Below, piece by piece: positions 16,445-24,687 of a stretch of 64,000 nt of DNA. The DNA comes from Oscillospiraceae bacterium (GTDB lineage Bacteria > Bacillota > Clostridia > Oscillospirales > Oscillospiraceae). Position 1 is the first letter of the stretch. Each line of letters starts with the position of its first letter. Below the pieces are notes generated by a model that saw only the letters and a list, made by a program, of their open reading frames with translations, was not told where the DNA came from and did no database searches. Location: contig JAFYAQ010000030.1 of the NCBI GenBank assembly GCA_017540645.1, positions 41,321 through 105,320 on the forward strand, given 5' to 3'. Made by a program: the position numbers and the translations under genes.

Positions 16445-17968
16445 ATGACAAAACGCATGGGAGATGAAACTTTCATGGATGAAAAGAGAGCCGGACGCAA
16501 AAACATCTGGTACTATCCCCTGGGCACCGTGGGCCGGGACATGGTCTACTGCCTGGTGACCAATTTCCTCTATACCTTCGTGCTGTTCACCCATGAGCTG
16601 ACGGCCCTGCAGCTGTCCGCCATCGCGGGGATCATGGTGGCCGCCCGGGTGTTCGACGCCCTGAACGACCCGATCATGGGCAACATCATCGAGCGGACCC
16701 GCTCTCGCTGGGGCAAGTTCAAGCCCTGGCTGGTGATCGGTATCCTGACCACCTCCGTGGTGATTTACCTGGCCTTCAATGTAAAGCTCCAGGGCTGGGC
16801 CTTCGTCTGGTTCTTCGGGCTGATCTACTTTTGCTACAGCATCACCTATACCATGCACGACATCTCCTACTGGGGCATGGTGCCGGCTCTGGGCTCCGAC
16901 GCGGACGAGCGCAACCAGCTGACCAGCCGGGCCACCCTGTTTGCAGGCATCGGCGGGACGCTGGCCTCCATCGTGATCCCGCTGCTGACCACCGGCAGCA
17001 GCGCCCTGGGCGGCAGCGCGGTGACCGCCTACGGGCGCATCGCTCTGATCGTCGCCATCCTGGCCCCGGCTTTTCTGTGCTTCACCGTTTTCGGCGTTCG
17101 GGAAACGCGGAACCTCTCCCGGGAACCTGTGCCGCCGGTCAGCTTCCAGAAGATCTGGAGTACCATCACCGGCAACGATCAGCTGCTTTGGATCAGCCTG
17201 ATTTTCCTGCTCCAGGAGATCGGCAACGGAGTCGTGAACTCCGGCGTGGGCTCCACCTATATTTACTTCCAGTTCGGCTATGAGGGCGGTCTCTACTCCC
17301 TGTTCACCACCGTGGGCATGTCCGTCACGGCCCTGCTGATGATCTTTTATCCCGCCATCTCCCGCCGCATCCGACGCAAGCCCCTGATGAAAAAGCTGAT
17401 CGTCATCGCTGCGGGGGGCTACGCTCTCCAGCTTCTGGCCGGTCTGCTTATCCCGGCCGGAACCATGAGGCTCTTCGGCATGGATCTCAAATTCCTGCTG
17501 GTCACGGTAGGCTATATGCTCTCCAATTTCGGTCAGTACGGGTTTTATCTCATTATGATGATCTCCCTGATCAACACGGTGGAGTACAACGAGTGGAAGC
17601 ACGGCGTCCGGGACGAGGGGATCATCACCTCCCTGCGGCCGTTTTTGACAAAGCTTGCCTCCGCGCTGACGGTGGTGATCGCCACGGTGAGCTATCTGCT
17701 GTGCGGCGTCACCGGCTACACCAACGGCATCTCCTCCTTTGAGCGGGCCGCCAGCGCCGGGACCATCACCGAGGCGGAAAAGCTCAGCTCCATCCAGTCT
17801 CTGCTCCGGGGCGTTACCGGCGCCCAGTCCGTGGGGCTGCTGCTGAGCATGACCTTACTGCCCTTTGCCTGTATGCTGCTCAGCCACATCCTGTATCAGA
17901 AAAAGTATACCCTGGATGAGGACGAGTATGATCGGATCGTGGCGGCGCTGAAGGAGCGGGAAAAATGA
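16445..17968 (+). CDS. GPH family sugar:cation symporter (MelB-like MFS transporter)
   Basis: 507-residue integral membrane protein with about 12 hydrophobic segments. It has the glycoside-pentoside-hexuronide hallmark near the N-terminus, FDALNDPIMGNIIERTRSRWGKFKPW, where the paired Asp residues bind sodium or proton and sugar in MelB. Ribosome-site evidence is weak; GAGG precedes the ATG at 16445 by 13 bases, and an in-frame ATG at 16475 is an alternative. The stop overlaps the next gene by four bases (ATGA), so import is probably coupled with the following PIG-L deacetylase, pointing to an N-acetylated sugar or a glycoside. The actual substrate is not evident. Confidence 0.9.
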   Translation: MTKRMGDETFMDEKRAGRKNIWYYPLGTVGRDMVYCLVTNFLYTFVLFTHELTALQLSAIAGIMVAARVFDALNDPIMGNIIERTRSRWGKFKPWLVIGILTTSVVIYLAFNVKLQGWAFVWFFGLIYFCYSITYTMHDISYWGMVPALGSDADERNQLTSRATLFAGIGGTLASIVIPLLTTGSSALGGSAVTAYGRIALIVAILAPAFLCFTVFGVRETRNLSREPVPPVSFQKIWSTITGNDQLLWISLIFLLQEIGNGVVNSGVGSTYIYFQFGYEGGLYSLFTTVGMSVTALLMIFYPAISRRIRRKPLMKKLIVIAAGGYALQLLAGLLIPAGTMRLFGMDLKFLLVTVGYMLSNFGQYGFYLIMMISLINTVEYNEWKHGVRDEGIITSLRPFLTKLASALTVVIATVSYLLCGVTGYTNGISSFERAASAGTITEAEKLSSIQSLLRGVTGAQSVGLLLSMTLLPFACMLLSHILYQKKYTLDEDEYDRIVAALKEREK

Positions 17969-18735
17969 GTCTGACCCGTTTGGTCCTCCGCTTTGCCGCT
18001 CCGCCGCCGAAGCTGCTGGCCTTTGAACGCTATCTCTTTGTAGGTCCCCACCCGGACGATATCGAAATCGGTGCCGGAGCCACGGCCGCAAGGCTTGCCG
18101 CCATGGGCAAGAGCGTGGCTTTTGTGATCTGCACCGACGGGCGCTTTGGTATGGAGCATGCGCCGGCGGGCAGCACGCCCCAGACCTTGATCCCCCTGCG
18201 GAAAAAGGAGTCGCTTCTGTCCGCCAAAAAGCTGGGCGTGGAGGACGTGCGGTTTTTGAACTTCCCGGACGGAGGCGCCTATGACCGGGATCTGCTGCTG
18301 CGGCAGATGGCCTGGGAGATTGGGCGCTTCAAGCCGGAGGTAATCTTCGCACCGGATCCGGACGTGATCAGCGAATGTCACCCGGACCACCGGAAAGCCG
18401 GAGACTGCGCCCGGGAGCTGGCCTTTTTCGCCCCCTTCGAGGGGATCATGTCCCGGTATGGGGCCTCTGCTGCGCCGGTACAGGCCGTTGCCTTTTATAT
18501 GACGGCGAAGCCCAACCGCTTTGTGGGTACGCGGAAAAGCTTTGCCGCGCAGGCCGAGGCCCTGGCCTGCCATCAGAGCCAGTTCCCCCAGGGAGATCCG
18601 GCCACCGAGAATCTGCGGACCTACCTTTTTCTCCGTTCTTTGGACTTTGGCCTGCGGAGTTTCCAAGGCCGGGCCGAGGGCTTTCGGGTGCTGGGCCGGA
18701 CCCAGATGCACTGTCTCCCGGAGGCGGGAGCGTAA
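17965..18735 (+). CDS. PIG-L (LmbE) family deacetylase
   Basis: 256-residue zinc-dependent N-deacetylase of the LmbE/MshB/BshB family, acting on N-acetylglucosamine-type or related amides. The metal motif HPDDIEIGAGAT (about residues 29-40) and the later CHPDHRKAG supply the zinc ligands and catalytic Asp. The ATG overlaps the stop of the GPH transporter (ATGA), implying translational coupling. Together they suggest uptake and deacetylation of a small amino-sugar conjugate, but no kinase, deaminase or glycosidase follows. The gene ends in a strong terminator. Confidence 0.92.
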   Translation: MSLTRLVLRFAAPPPKLLAFERYLFVGPHPDDIEIGAGATAARLAAMGKSVAFVICTDGRFGMEHAPAGSTPQTLIPLRKKESLLSAKKLGVEDVRFLNFPDGGAYDRDLLLRQMAWEIGRFKPEVIFAPDPDVISECHPDHRKAGDCARELAFFAPFEGIMSRYGASAAPVQAVAFYMTAKPNRFVGTRKSFAAQAEALACHQSQFPQGDPATENLRTYLFLRSLDFGLRSFQGRAEGFRVLGRTQMHCLPEAGA

Positions 18736-18754
18736 TAATTCCCAATCAGTGAAC

Positions 18755-18798
18755 GCCGCGGCTGTTTTTCCCGTCTTACTGTCAGCCGCGGCTTTTTT
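18755..18798 (+). terminator. Terminator after PIG-L gene
   Basis: GCCGCGGCTG pairs with CAGCCGCGGC across an 18-base loop, followed by TTTTTT. Confidence 0.75.
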
Positions 18799-18821
18799 CC
18801 GCCCGAAAAGCCGCTTTTCTA

Positions 18822-18850
18822 TTGCGTTTCTTCATAATCCGGTATATACT
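18822..18850 (+). promoter_or_regulatory. Probable promoter of the envelope operon 18.9-23.1 kb
   Basis: TTGCGT (18822-18827), 17-base spacer, TATACT (18845-18850), leaving a leader of about 70 bases before the first gene. Confidence 0.5.
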
Positions 18851-18925
18851 ATTTTATCACATTATGGGAATCTTAGTATGCGGTAACCTGTATCGCATTC
18901 ATTTTACGAGAGCGAGGAATCTGCT

Positions 18926-20029
18926 TTGGCTAAAAAATCTTCCCCCGCCGGCGTCCTTCAGTCCGTCGGTCGTGTGCTGCTTGTTATCCTCATCACCGCG
19001 CTGCTGCTGGCCCTGTTTGTAGCGGCGGTGCTGGGTGTTGTGATCCACGGGCCGTCGTCGGACGCACGACGGCTGATGGTGCTTTCCCTGAACGAGACCA
19101 GCGCCCTGAAGTTCGTCCCCCATCTGTTCTTGTCCAACGCCAAGGTGGAGGCCATTCTGCACCCTTCCGATGATGCCGCAGACGGCGGCGACGCCGGAGA
19201 GCCTTTCGTGGAGCTTGGCTTTGAGCCCGGCAGCACCCAGGCGGTCACCCAGGCTGAGACCCAGGAGCCGGGTCAGGTCGTAGTCTCCGTGGACCCCATC
19301 CTCACCGGCAACGGCCAGGTGGTGGAGGTGCAGGCGATTAAGGGCAGTACCTTCAAGGGGAAGCTGATGATCATCCGTGACCCCTCCAAGGTGATCGTGG
19401 GCACTCTTGACAACTACGGAGCGGCCTATCACGGTCTGTATCTCTACCGGCGCCCCGGCGATGCAGAGGACGGCTTCATTGAAAAATACGACGCTCTCGG
19501 CGGCACCAATGCCGGCGGCTTTTACGATCCGGGCGGATACGGCAACGGCGGTACCCCCGACGGGCTGGTGATCCGTAACGGGGCCATCGCCTGGGGCAGC
19601 CCCGGCACCTGGTATATCAACGTGATCGGCTTTGATGCCAATCATATCCTCCATGTGGGGGATATGTCCGGTCAGGACGCGCTGAATCTGGGCATGACCT
19701 CCGCGGTCAGCTTCTCCCCCGGCCCGGTGCTGGTGAAGGACGGCGTGATGCGCACCGGTCTGGGCGGCGGTCTGAACCCCCGGACCTGCATCGGCCAGAC
19801 GGCGGACGGCACCATCCTTCTGATGGTACTGGAGGGCCGGAAACCGGACAGCATGGGAGCCACCTATGATGATATCGCCCAGCTGATGTATAACTACGGT
19901 GCCGTGAACGCCGCGAATCTGGACGGCGGCTCCTCCTCCCTGATGTACTACAACGGCGAACAGATCACCCGCGGCTCCAACCTGATCGGCATGCGCCAGA
20001 TGTCCACCGCCATTCTGGTCTTGAAATGA
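18926..20029 (+). CDS. Phosphodiester glycosidase family (NAGPA domain) membrane-anchored protein
   Basis: 367-residue exported protein. One N-terminal membrane anchor (about residues 12-38) is followed by an extracellular NAGPA domain, which in characterised relatives cleaves N-acetylglucosamine 1-phosphodiesters. The family signatures are RDPSKVIVGTLDN, GGTNAGGFYDPGGYGNGG, GGGLNPRTCIGQTADGTILL and NLDGGSSSLMYYNGE. Translation appears to start at TTG 18926, with GAGG eight bases upstream, since no ATG gives the anchor. It heads an operon with a repeat-rich membrane protein, a GT2 and a GtrA protein, which suggests trimming or editing of phosphodiester-linked sugars on a wall polymer or exopolysaccharide. 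Confidence 0.88.
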   Translation: MAKKSSPAGVLQSVGRVLLVILITALLLALFVAAVLGVVIHGPSSDARRLMVLSLNETSALKFVPHLFLSNAKVEAILHPSDDAADGGDAGEPFVELGFEPGSTQAVTQAETQEPGQVVVSVDPILTGNGQVVEVQAIKGSTFKGKLMIIRDPSKVIVGTLDNYGAAYHGLYLYRRPGDAEDGFIEKYDALGGTNAGGFYDPGGYGNGGTPDGLVIRNGAIAWGSPGTWYINVIGFDANHILHVGDMSGQDALNLGMTSAVSFSPGPVLVKDGVMRTGLGGGLNPRTCIGQTADGTILLMVLEGRKPDSMGATYDDIAQLMYNYGAVNAANLDGGSSSLMYYNGEQITRGSNLIGMRQMSTAILVLK

Positions 20030-20039
20030 GGAGACACCC

Positions 20040-21911
20040 ATGGGCAAACATGTAAAAAAGAAAAACAGATCCGTTCGTCTTCCCCTTCGGAAGGAAGAAC
20101 CGGCGGAAAACTATGTGGCCGACACCTGGCTGGATGCCGCCCAACGCGAGGGCGAGCTGGACGATCTGAGGCTGGACGACGTTCTGTCCCTTACCGACGA
20201 TCTCTTCCTGGGTGAGTCGCTTTCCCTGTCCGACGACCGGGTGGAAGAGACGATCCTTGAGCCGGAGGAGGATCTCCCTGTCGAGGAGGAGTTCACGCCG
20301 GCGGAGGAGCCGGTGGTCGAGGCCCCGGAAGAGCCGGTAGTCGAAGCCCCGGAAGAGCCGGTGGTTGAAGCCCCGGAAGAGCCGGTGGTTGAAGCCCCGG
20401 AAGAGCCGGTGATTGAGACTCCGGAAGAGCCGGTGATTGAGACTCCGGAAGAGCCGGTGATTGAGACTCCGGAAGAGCCGGTGATCGAGGCTCCGGAAGA
20501 GCCGGTGATCGAGGCTCCGGAAGAGCCGGTGATTGAGGCTCCGGAAGAGCCGGTGGCCGAGACGCCGGAGGAGCTTTTCCAAGGGGGGACGGAGGACCTT
20601 CTCTCTCCGGAAGCCCCGGAGGCGTTCGACGAGGAGGCGCACGACATCGCCCTCGCCAAGCAGAACGAGGAGGCCGTTTTCGCCCAGATGTTCTCCTCCC
20701 GGCAGGAGGCCAACGTCCCGGCACAGCCCCTACGGAAAAAGAAGCCCCGTCCGGGCGCATCCCGCTCAGGCTCGTCGAGGAAGAAGAAAAAGCGCAGAGC
20801 CAAAAAATTCAAAAAAGGTCTGAAGACCTATGTGATCATCATGCTGTGCCTGATCGTGGCCATCTGCGCGGCGCTGTGGGTGCTGCTGGCTCGATACCAG
20901 CGGGGCGTGGATGAACGCCTCGAGGCCGAACGGCTGGCCGCCGAACAGGCCGCCGCAGAGCGTGCCGAGGCAGAGGCAATCCGCCGGGCGCCTCAGCAGG
21001 CCTTTGAGGCTTGGAAGGCCAGCGTTGACACCAACACATGGACCGATATGTGGTTTTCCACCCATCCCCTGGAGTTGGAGAGCCGGGAGCTGGTCTACGA
21101 CTTTATGGATCGTCATTTCTCCGCCGCGGTCCCCTATAAGGCGGAGGAATATACGGACGAGGCCCCGGTGTATGTTCTCCGGGAGGGGGATGAAACCCTT
21201 TCCCGCATCTATCTCTCGGGCGCGGGCAAGGACTGGTATGTGTCCCAGGTGGATCTGCTGATGACCGGGGATAAGTCCGCGTCTGTCAGCGCCATCACCG
21301 GCAGCAAGATCTTCTGCAACGGCATTGAGCTCGGCGATGAATATATCACCGATTCCGCTGTTAACTTCAGTTACGGTCCCCTCTCCAATCAGCTGGTCAA
21401 TCCCGTTTCTATGCTGACCTACACGGTGGACGGTCTGCTGGCTGAGCCCACCATGACCGTGGAGCCCCCGGAGGGCTGCAACCTGGTCAAAACCGAAGAT
21501 GGCAACTTCCTGATGTGTATGTCCCAGGCGGATGGCAAGCCCCTGGCGGACAGTGCGGTAACCTTTGTTCGGGCCTATCTGTACTATTTTATGAGCGGCC
21601 TGAGCAACACCTACGGCAACCTTGCCTACGCTCTCGGCTTCCTGACGCCGGGCACCCAGGCGTATAAGGATCTCCAGGACACCCTGAACGGCGTCGTATG
21701 GAATACCGCCTATGCCAACATCGACACCACCAACACTACCGCCTCCGATGTGGTGATCTGGGCCGACAACTGTCGCAGCGTGGATGTCACTTACTCCGCC
21801 AAATGCACCCTGAACGGCCAGCCCATCGACTATGCCGACGCCACCATGCGGATCTACTTCCTCAAAGGCAACAATGGCAACTTCTATATCAGCAACTACG
21901 AAACTCTTTGA
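20040..21911 (+). CDS. Membrane protein with acidic octapeptide repeats and extracellular domain
   Basis: 623 residues; not assigned to a named family with confidence. The cytoplasmic N-terminus starts with a basic patch, then an acidic region with 11 tandem octapeptides of the type PEEPV(V/I)E(A/T) at about residues 89-176. A basic stretch (RKKKKRRAKKFKKG) precedes a single membrane segment at about 262-284. The outside part has an Ala/Glu helix and a mixed alpha/beta domain (about 310-623) that may be NTF2-like, as in TcaA-type proteins; that is a guess. GAGGAG lies before the ATG. Topology suggests a scaffold coupling cytoplasmic partners to an envelope process run by its operon neighbours. 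Confidence 0.75.
   Translation: MGKHVKKKNRSVRLPLRKEEPAENYVADTWLDAAQREGELDDLRLDDVLSLTDDLFLGESLSLSDDRVEETILEPEEDLPVEEEFTPAEEPVVEAPEEPVVEAPEEPVVEAPEEPVVEAPEEPVIETPEEPVIETPEEPVIETPEEPVIEAPEEPVIEAPEEPVIEAPEEPVAETPEELFQGGTEDLLSPEAPEAFDEEAHDIALAKQNEEAVFAQMFSSRQEANVPAQPLRKKKPRPGASRSGSSRKKKKRRAKKFKKGLKTYVIIMLCLIVAICAALWVLLARYQRGVDERLEAERLAAEQAAAERAEAEAIRRAPQQAFEAWKASVDTNTWTDMWFSTHPLELESRELVYDFMDRHFSAAVPYKAEEYTDEAPVYVLREGDETLSRIYLSGAGKDWYVSQVDLLMTGDKSASVSAITGSKIFCNGIELGDEYITDSAVNFSYGPLSNQLVNPVSMLTYTVDGLLAEPTMTVEPPEGCNLVKTEDGNFLMCMSQADGKPLADSAVTFVRAYLYYFMSGLSNTYGNLAYALGFLTPGTQAYKDLQDTLNGVVWNTAYANIDTTNTTASDVVIWADNCRSVDVTYSAKCTLNGQPIDYADATMRIYFLKGNNGNFYISNYETL
20304..20567 (+). repeat. Eleven in-frame 24-base tandem repeats
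   Basis: Units of the form GAAGAGCCGGTG plus 12 variable bases encode the octapeptide. Three consecutive units end in identical ATTGAGACTCCG and others are identical pairs, so copies arose recently. The 24-base period keeps the frame if the copy number changes. Confidence 0.95.
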
Positions 21912-21929
21912 AATGAGAGCGTCTGTACT

Positions 21930-22640
21930 ATGAATGTTACGATCATCGTCCCATCTCTGGACCCGGACGAAAAACTCAATCAGGTGGTGGAGGGCCTGCT
22001 GCAGGAGGGCTTTACCGACATCCTTCTGGTCAACGATGGCAGTCACCCGGAGCACCGGGAGCCCTTTGAGACCGCCGCAAAACATCCGGAAGTCACCGTG
22101 CTGACCCACGAGGTCAATAAAGGCAAGGGCCGGGCCATGAAGACCGCCTTTGCCTGGTGCATGGAAAACCGCCCGGATATCGACGGGGTAGTCACCGTGG
22201 ACGGGGACAACCAGCACAAGCCCCACGACGTACGGCGCTGCGCCGAGGCCATGGTGGCCCAGCCGGCGAAGGTTTGGCTGGGCGTGCGGGATTTCTCTCT
22301 GCCGGAGGTCCCCTTCCGCAGCCGCATGGGGAACACCCTGACAAGAAATGTGATGCGCCTTTTCTGCGGCGTATCCGTCACCGACACCCAGACCGGGCTT
22401 CGGGCCATCGCCAGAGAGCACCTGCCCCTGATGTGCCGCATTGAGGGCGAGCGCTATGAGTACGAGACCGAGATGCTGCCGGCCCTCCATGAGGCGGGCG
22501 TTGGTCTGGGCGAGGTGGTCATTGACACGGTGTATATCGACGAGAACCAGACCAGCCACTTTCATCCGCTGAAGGACTCCGCCAAGATCTACAAGATCAT
22601 TCTCCGGCGCAGCCTCCGGAAGAAAAAGAGCGGACAATGA
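21930..22640 (+). CDS. Family 2 glycosyltransferase (polyprenyl-phosphate sugar synthase type)
   Basis: 236-residue cytoplasmic GT-A enzyme of the DPM1-like group. It begins MNVTIIVPSLDPDEKL, has LLVNDGS, NKGKGRAMKTAF and the metal-binding VTVDGDNQHKP, and lacks C-terminal membrane helices. Such enzymes transfer a sugar from a nucleotide donor to undecaprenyl phosphate. The next gene encodes a GtrA-type small membrane protein and overlaps it by four bases. This is the typical pairing in which the lipid-linked sugar is flipped outwards and used to decorate a wall or surface polymer. The sugar is not identifiable. Confidence 0.9.
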   Translation: MNVTIIVPSLDPDEKLNQVVEGLLQEGFTDILLVNDGSHPEHREPFETAAKHPEVTVLTHEVNKGKGRAMKTAFAWCMENRPDIDGVVTVDGDNQHKPHDVRRCAEAMVAQPAKVWLGVRDFSLPEVPFRSRMGNTLTRNVMRLFCGVSVTDTQTGLRAIAREHLPLMCRIEGERYEYETEMLPALHEAGVGLGEVVIDTVYIDENQTSHFHPLKDSAKIYKIILRRSLRKKKSGQ

Positions 22641-23062
22641 AAAAGAGACCGGGCTCCCTCGTCAAGTACACGCTCAGCTCCGGCATCTGCTTTTTGCTGG
22701 ATTACGGCCTTTTCACCCTTCTGAACGCGCTGGTCCTCCGCAGTCTCGCTGACGGTCTGCGGGAGGTCATCGCCACCTATGGAGCGAGGGTGGTTTCCGC
22801 GGCGGTCAACTTTCTTTTGAACCGGAACGTGGTCTTTCGGGATCGGGCGGATCCCAGGCGCTCCGCGCTGCGCTACGCTGCCCTGGCGGTAGCCCAGGCG
22901 GCCGCATCCGCCCTGCTGGTGGCGCTGATCCGGCATATCACCGGCTCCTCCCCCCTGATGGAGACCGTCATCAAGATCCCCGTGGACGTGGGACTGTTCT
23001 TTGCCAGTTACGGCATCCAGAAAAAATGGGTGTTCAGGGACGGCAATAAACCGGAGTCGTAA
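22637..23062 (+). CDS. GtrA family membrane protein
   Basis: 141-residue protein with four hydrophobic segments. GtrA family members are thought to assist flipping of polyprenyl-phosphate-linked sugars. The loop between segments two and three shows the family-typical AVNFLLNRNVVFRD, and the end shows the paired-tail KKWVFRD. The ATG overlaps the stop of the GT2 (ATGA). It is the last gene of the envelope operon; no obvious mannosyl- or glucosyltransferase of the GT-C type follows immediately, so the final acceptor-modifying enzyme may be encoded elsewhere, possibly the GtrII-like protein at 42.2 kb. Confidence 0.9.
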   Translation: MKKRPGSLVKYTLSSGICFLLDYGLFTLLNALVLRSLADGLREVIATYGARVVSAAVNFLLNRNVVFRDRADPRRSALRYAALAVAQAAASALLVALIRHITGSSPLMETVIKIPVDVGLFFASYGIQKKWVFRDGNKPES

Positions 23063-23283
23063 AAAAACGCCGGCCGGCATCGGGGGGCGTCGTCCCCCGC
23101 CAATTCGTTTGACGGCGTCGGCTGATTCCAAGCCGATACCATAATTTTATCAGGAGAGTGCTTTTTGAACAGGAACATCAACAGAACACCGGAGATTGTG
23201 CGCTGACCGGGAGGTCTGCCGCAATCGAAAGGACCTCCCGCCGTGCAGGCAATGGAAGTCAACCATTTTCAGGAGGGAAAACA
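23063..23283 (+). other. Intergenic stretch with small hairpins
   Basis: About 220 bases between gtrA and the GNAT gene. A hairpin at 23208-23240 (CGGGAGGTC with its complement, 15-base loop) and a short CGGCT...AAGCCG stem near 23120-23136 are visible. A TTGACG at 23109 has no well-spaced -10. No gene is supported. Confidence 0.4.
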
Positions 23284-23910
23284 ATGAATATAAATGACTG
23301 CAGCATTCGTTTGGAAACCGACGCGGACCACGCAGCCGTGGAAAACCTTATCCGGGAAGCGTTCTGGAACGTCTATCGTCCGGGATGCAGCGAGCATTAT
23401 GTGATCCATGTCCTCCGGGACGACCCCGCCTTCGTTAAGGAGCTGGACTTCGTTATGGAGCGGGACGGAAAGCTGATCGGACAAAACATGTTTATGCGGA
23501 CCGTTATCCTCGCGGACGACGGTCAAACCGTTCCCGTGCTCACCATGGGTCCCATCTGCATCACGCCGGAGCTGAAGCGCCGGGGCTATGGGAAGATCCT
23601 GCTGGACTACTCGCTGCAAAAAGCAGCGGAGCTGGGCTTCGGCGCGGTCCTCTTTGAGGGCAATATCGCATTCTACGGGAAAAGCGGCTTCGACTATGCG
23701 GGCAAGTTCGGCATCCGTTACCACGACCTTCCCCCGGAGGCGGACGCATCCTTCTTCCTCTGCCGGGAACTGAAAACGGGATATCTTACAGGTGTCACCG
23801 GCGTTTATCAGACCCCGCCGGGATACTATGTGGGAGATGCGGAGGTGGAGGCCTTTGACAGGGCCTTCCCGCCGAAGGAAAAACTCCGGCTCCCGGGACA
23901 GCTGTTCTAA
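23284..23910 (+). CDS. GNAT family N-acetyltransferase
   Basis: 208-residue acetyltransferase. The acetyl-CoA loop is in ELKRRGYGKILLDYSLQKAAELGF (the RRGYGK part being the Q/RxxGxG/A motif), followed by the FYGKSGFDYAGKFGIRYHD stretch seen in small-molecule GNATs of the predicted N-acetyltransferase YhbS type. The ATG at 23284 follows AGGAGGG, so a frame reaching 23158 was rejected. It ends at a strong hairpin shared with the convergent DUF2461 gene. The substrate is unknown and the neighbours do not help. Confidence 0.9.
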   Translation: MNINDCSIRLETDADHAAVENLIREAFWNVYRPGCSEHYVIHVLRDDPAFVKELDFVMERDGKLIGQNMFMRTVILADDGQTVPVLTMGPICITPELKRRGYGKILLDYSLQKAAELGFGAVLFEGNIAFYGKSGFDYAGKFGIRYHDLPPEADASFFLCRELKTGYLTGVTGVYQTPPGYYVGDAEVEAFDRAFPPKEKLRLPGQLF

Positions 23911-23926
23911 ACAATGCAAAAATACG

Positions 23927-23960
23927 AAAAACAGCACGGCCGCCTGGCCGTGCTGTTTTT
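23927..23960. terminator. Bidirectional terminator
   Basis: AAAACAGCACGGCC around GCCT with its complement, A-tract before and T-tract after; between convergent GNAT and DUF2461 genes. Confidence 0.88.
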
Positions 23961-23976
23961 CTGTACCGATGTCGGT

Positions 23977-24630
23977 TCATTGAAAGCGTTTGAACAATTG
24001 ATAATATGGCATGAGAAAATCATAGCCGTCCGCGAGGATGCTTGGCAGCTCCGCCCGGAGGGCGTCTCCGCCGAAGTCGAACTCCGCCGTAATGCCGGGC
24101 CACCGTTTGTTGTACCAGGGATTGAGCAGCTCCCCCACATCCCCCTTGGGCCGCTTGTAGTCCTCCCCCGCCAGGGAAAAGGTCTTGTTTCTGTCAAGCC
24201 GCCGGGCCAGGCGCTCCATCTGGCCGGCGTTGGCCCGGATATAGGCCCGCCAGGCCTCCATCCGCTCCGGAGATGTATCATAGAGCCCTACTCCGTACAT
24301 CCAGGAGGCGGCGGAGAGTTCAAACCAGAAGGCGGGATTATCCTCCCCGGGCAGTCCGTCCCAGATCGTCAGCCACAGATGGTCCTTATAGGGTCCCCGT
24401 CCGTAGAGCCGCCGGGCGTCCCGGTAGATCCGGGAGATGTGCAGCTGCCAGTTCCCCTCGGGGTGCCGCTGTCTCATTAGGGAAAGAGTCTCTCGCCCCA
24501 ACTCGTCAAAGGGCTCCTTCAGCACCCGGAGGAACTGCCCCTTGTGTTCCAGAAACCAGGGCCGCTCGTTATGGAAGGCCAGATCCCACAGAAATTCGCT
24601 GGTTTCGTTGGTAAATCCTTGAAATGCCAT
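23977..24630 (-). CDS. DUF2461 domain-containing protein
   Basis: 217 residues, the full length of the DUF2461 family, whose function is unknown. Recognisable stretches are the N-terminal FLWDLAFHNERPWFLEHKG, the central ISRIYRDARRLYGRGPYKDH and the C-terminal PWYNKRWPGITAEFDFGG. It is predicted to be cytoplasmic with no signal or membrane segment. AGAGG lies before the ATG. It follows fba on the same strand with a hairpin between them, so it may be read partly from the fba promoter. Confidence 0.9.
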   Translation of the reverse strand: MAFQGFTNETSEFLWDLAFHNERPWFLEHKGQFLRVLKEPFDELGRETLSLMRQRHPEGNWQLHISRIYRDARRLYGRGPYKDHLWLTIWDGLPGEDNPAFWFELSAASWMYGVGLYDTSPERMEAWRAYIRANAGQMERLARRLDRNKTFSLAGEDYKRPKGDVGELLNPWYNKRWPGITAEFDFGGDALRAELPSILADGYDFLMPYYQLFKRFQ

Positions 24631-24645
24631 GTTTCCTCTTTTATG

Positions 24646-24675
24646 AAAGGTCCGGGCGCTGCCGCCCGGACCTTT
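24646..24675 (-). terminator. Hairpin after fba
   Basis: Perfect 13-base-pair stem AAAGGTCCGGGCG around CTGC between fba and the DUF2461 gene. Only three U residues follow on the minus strand, so termination may be partial. Confidence 0.55.
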
Positions 24676-24687
24676 GGTCTATTCTGC

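Noticed and set aside
20304..20567. Tandem repeats considered as a CRISPR array
   Set aside because: Units are contiguous 24-base codons without spacers, lie inside a gene and encode PEEPV octapeptides; no cas genes.
20766..22637. 623-codon minus-strand frame across the repeat protein and GT2
   Set aside because: Spans two real genes on the other strand and lacks any family feature.
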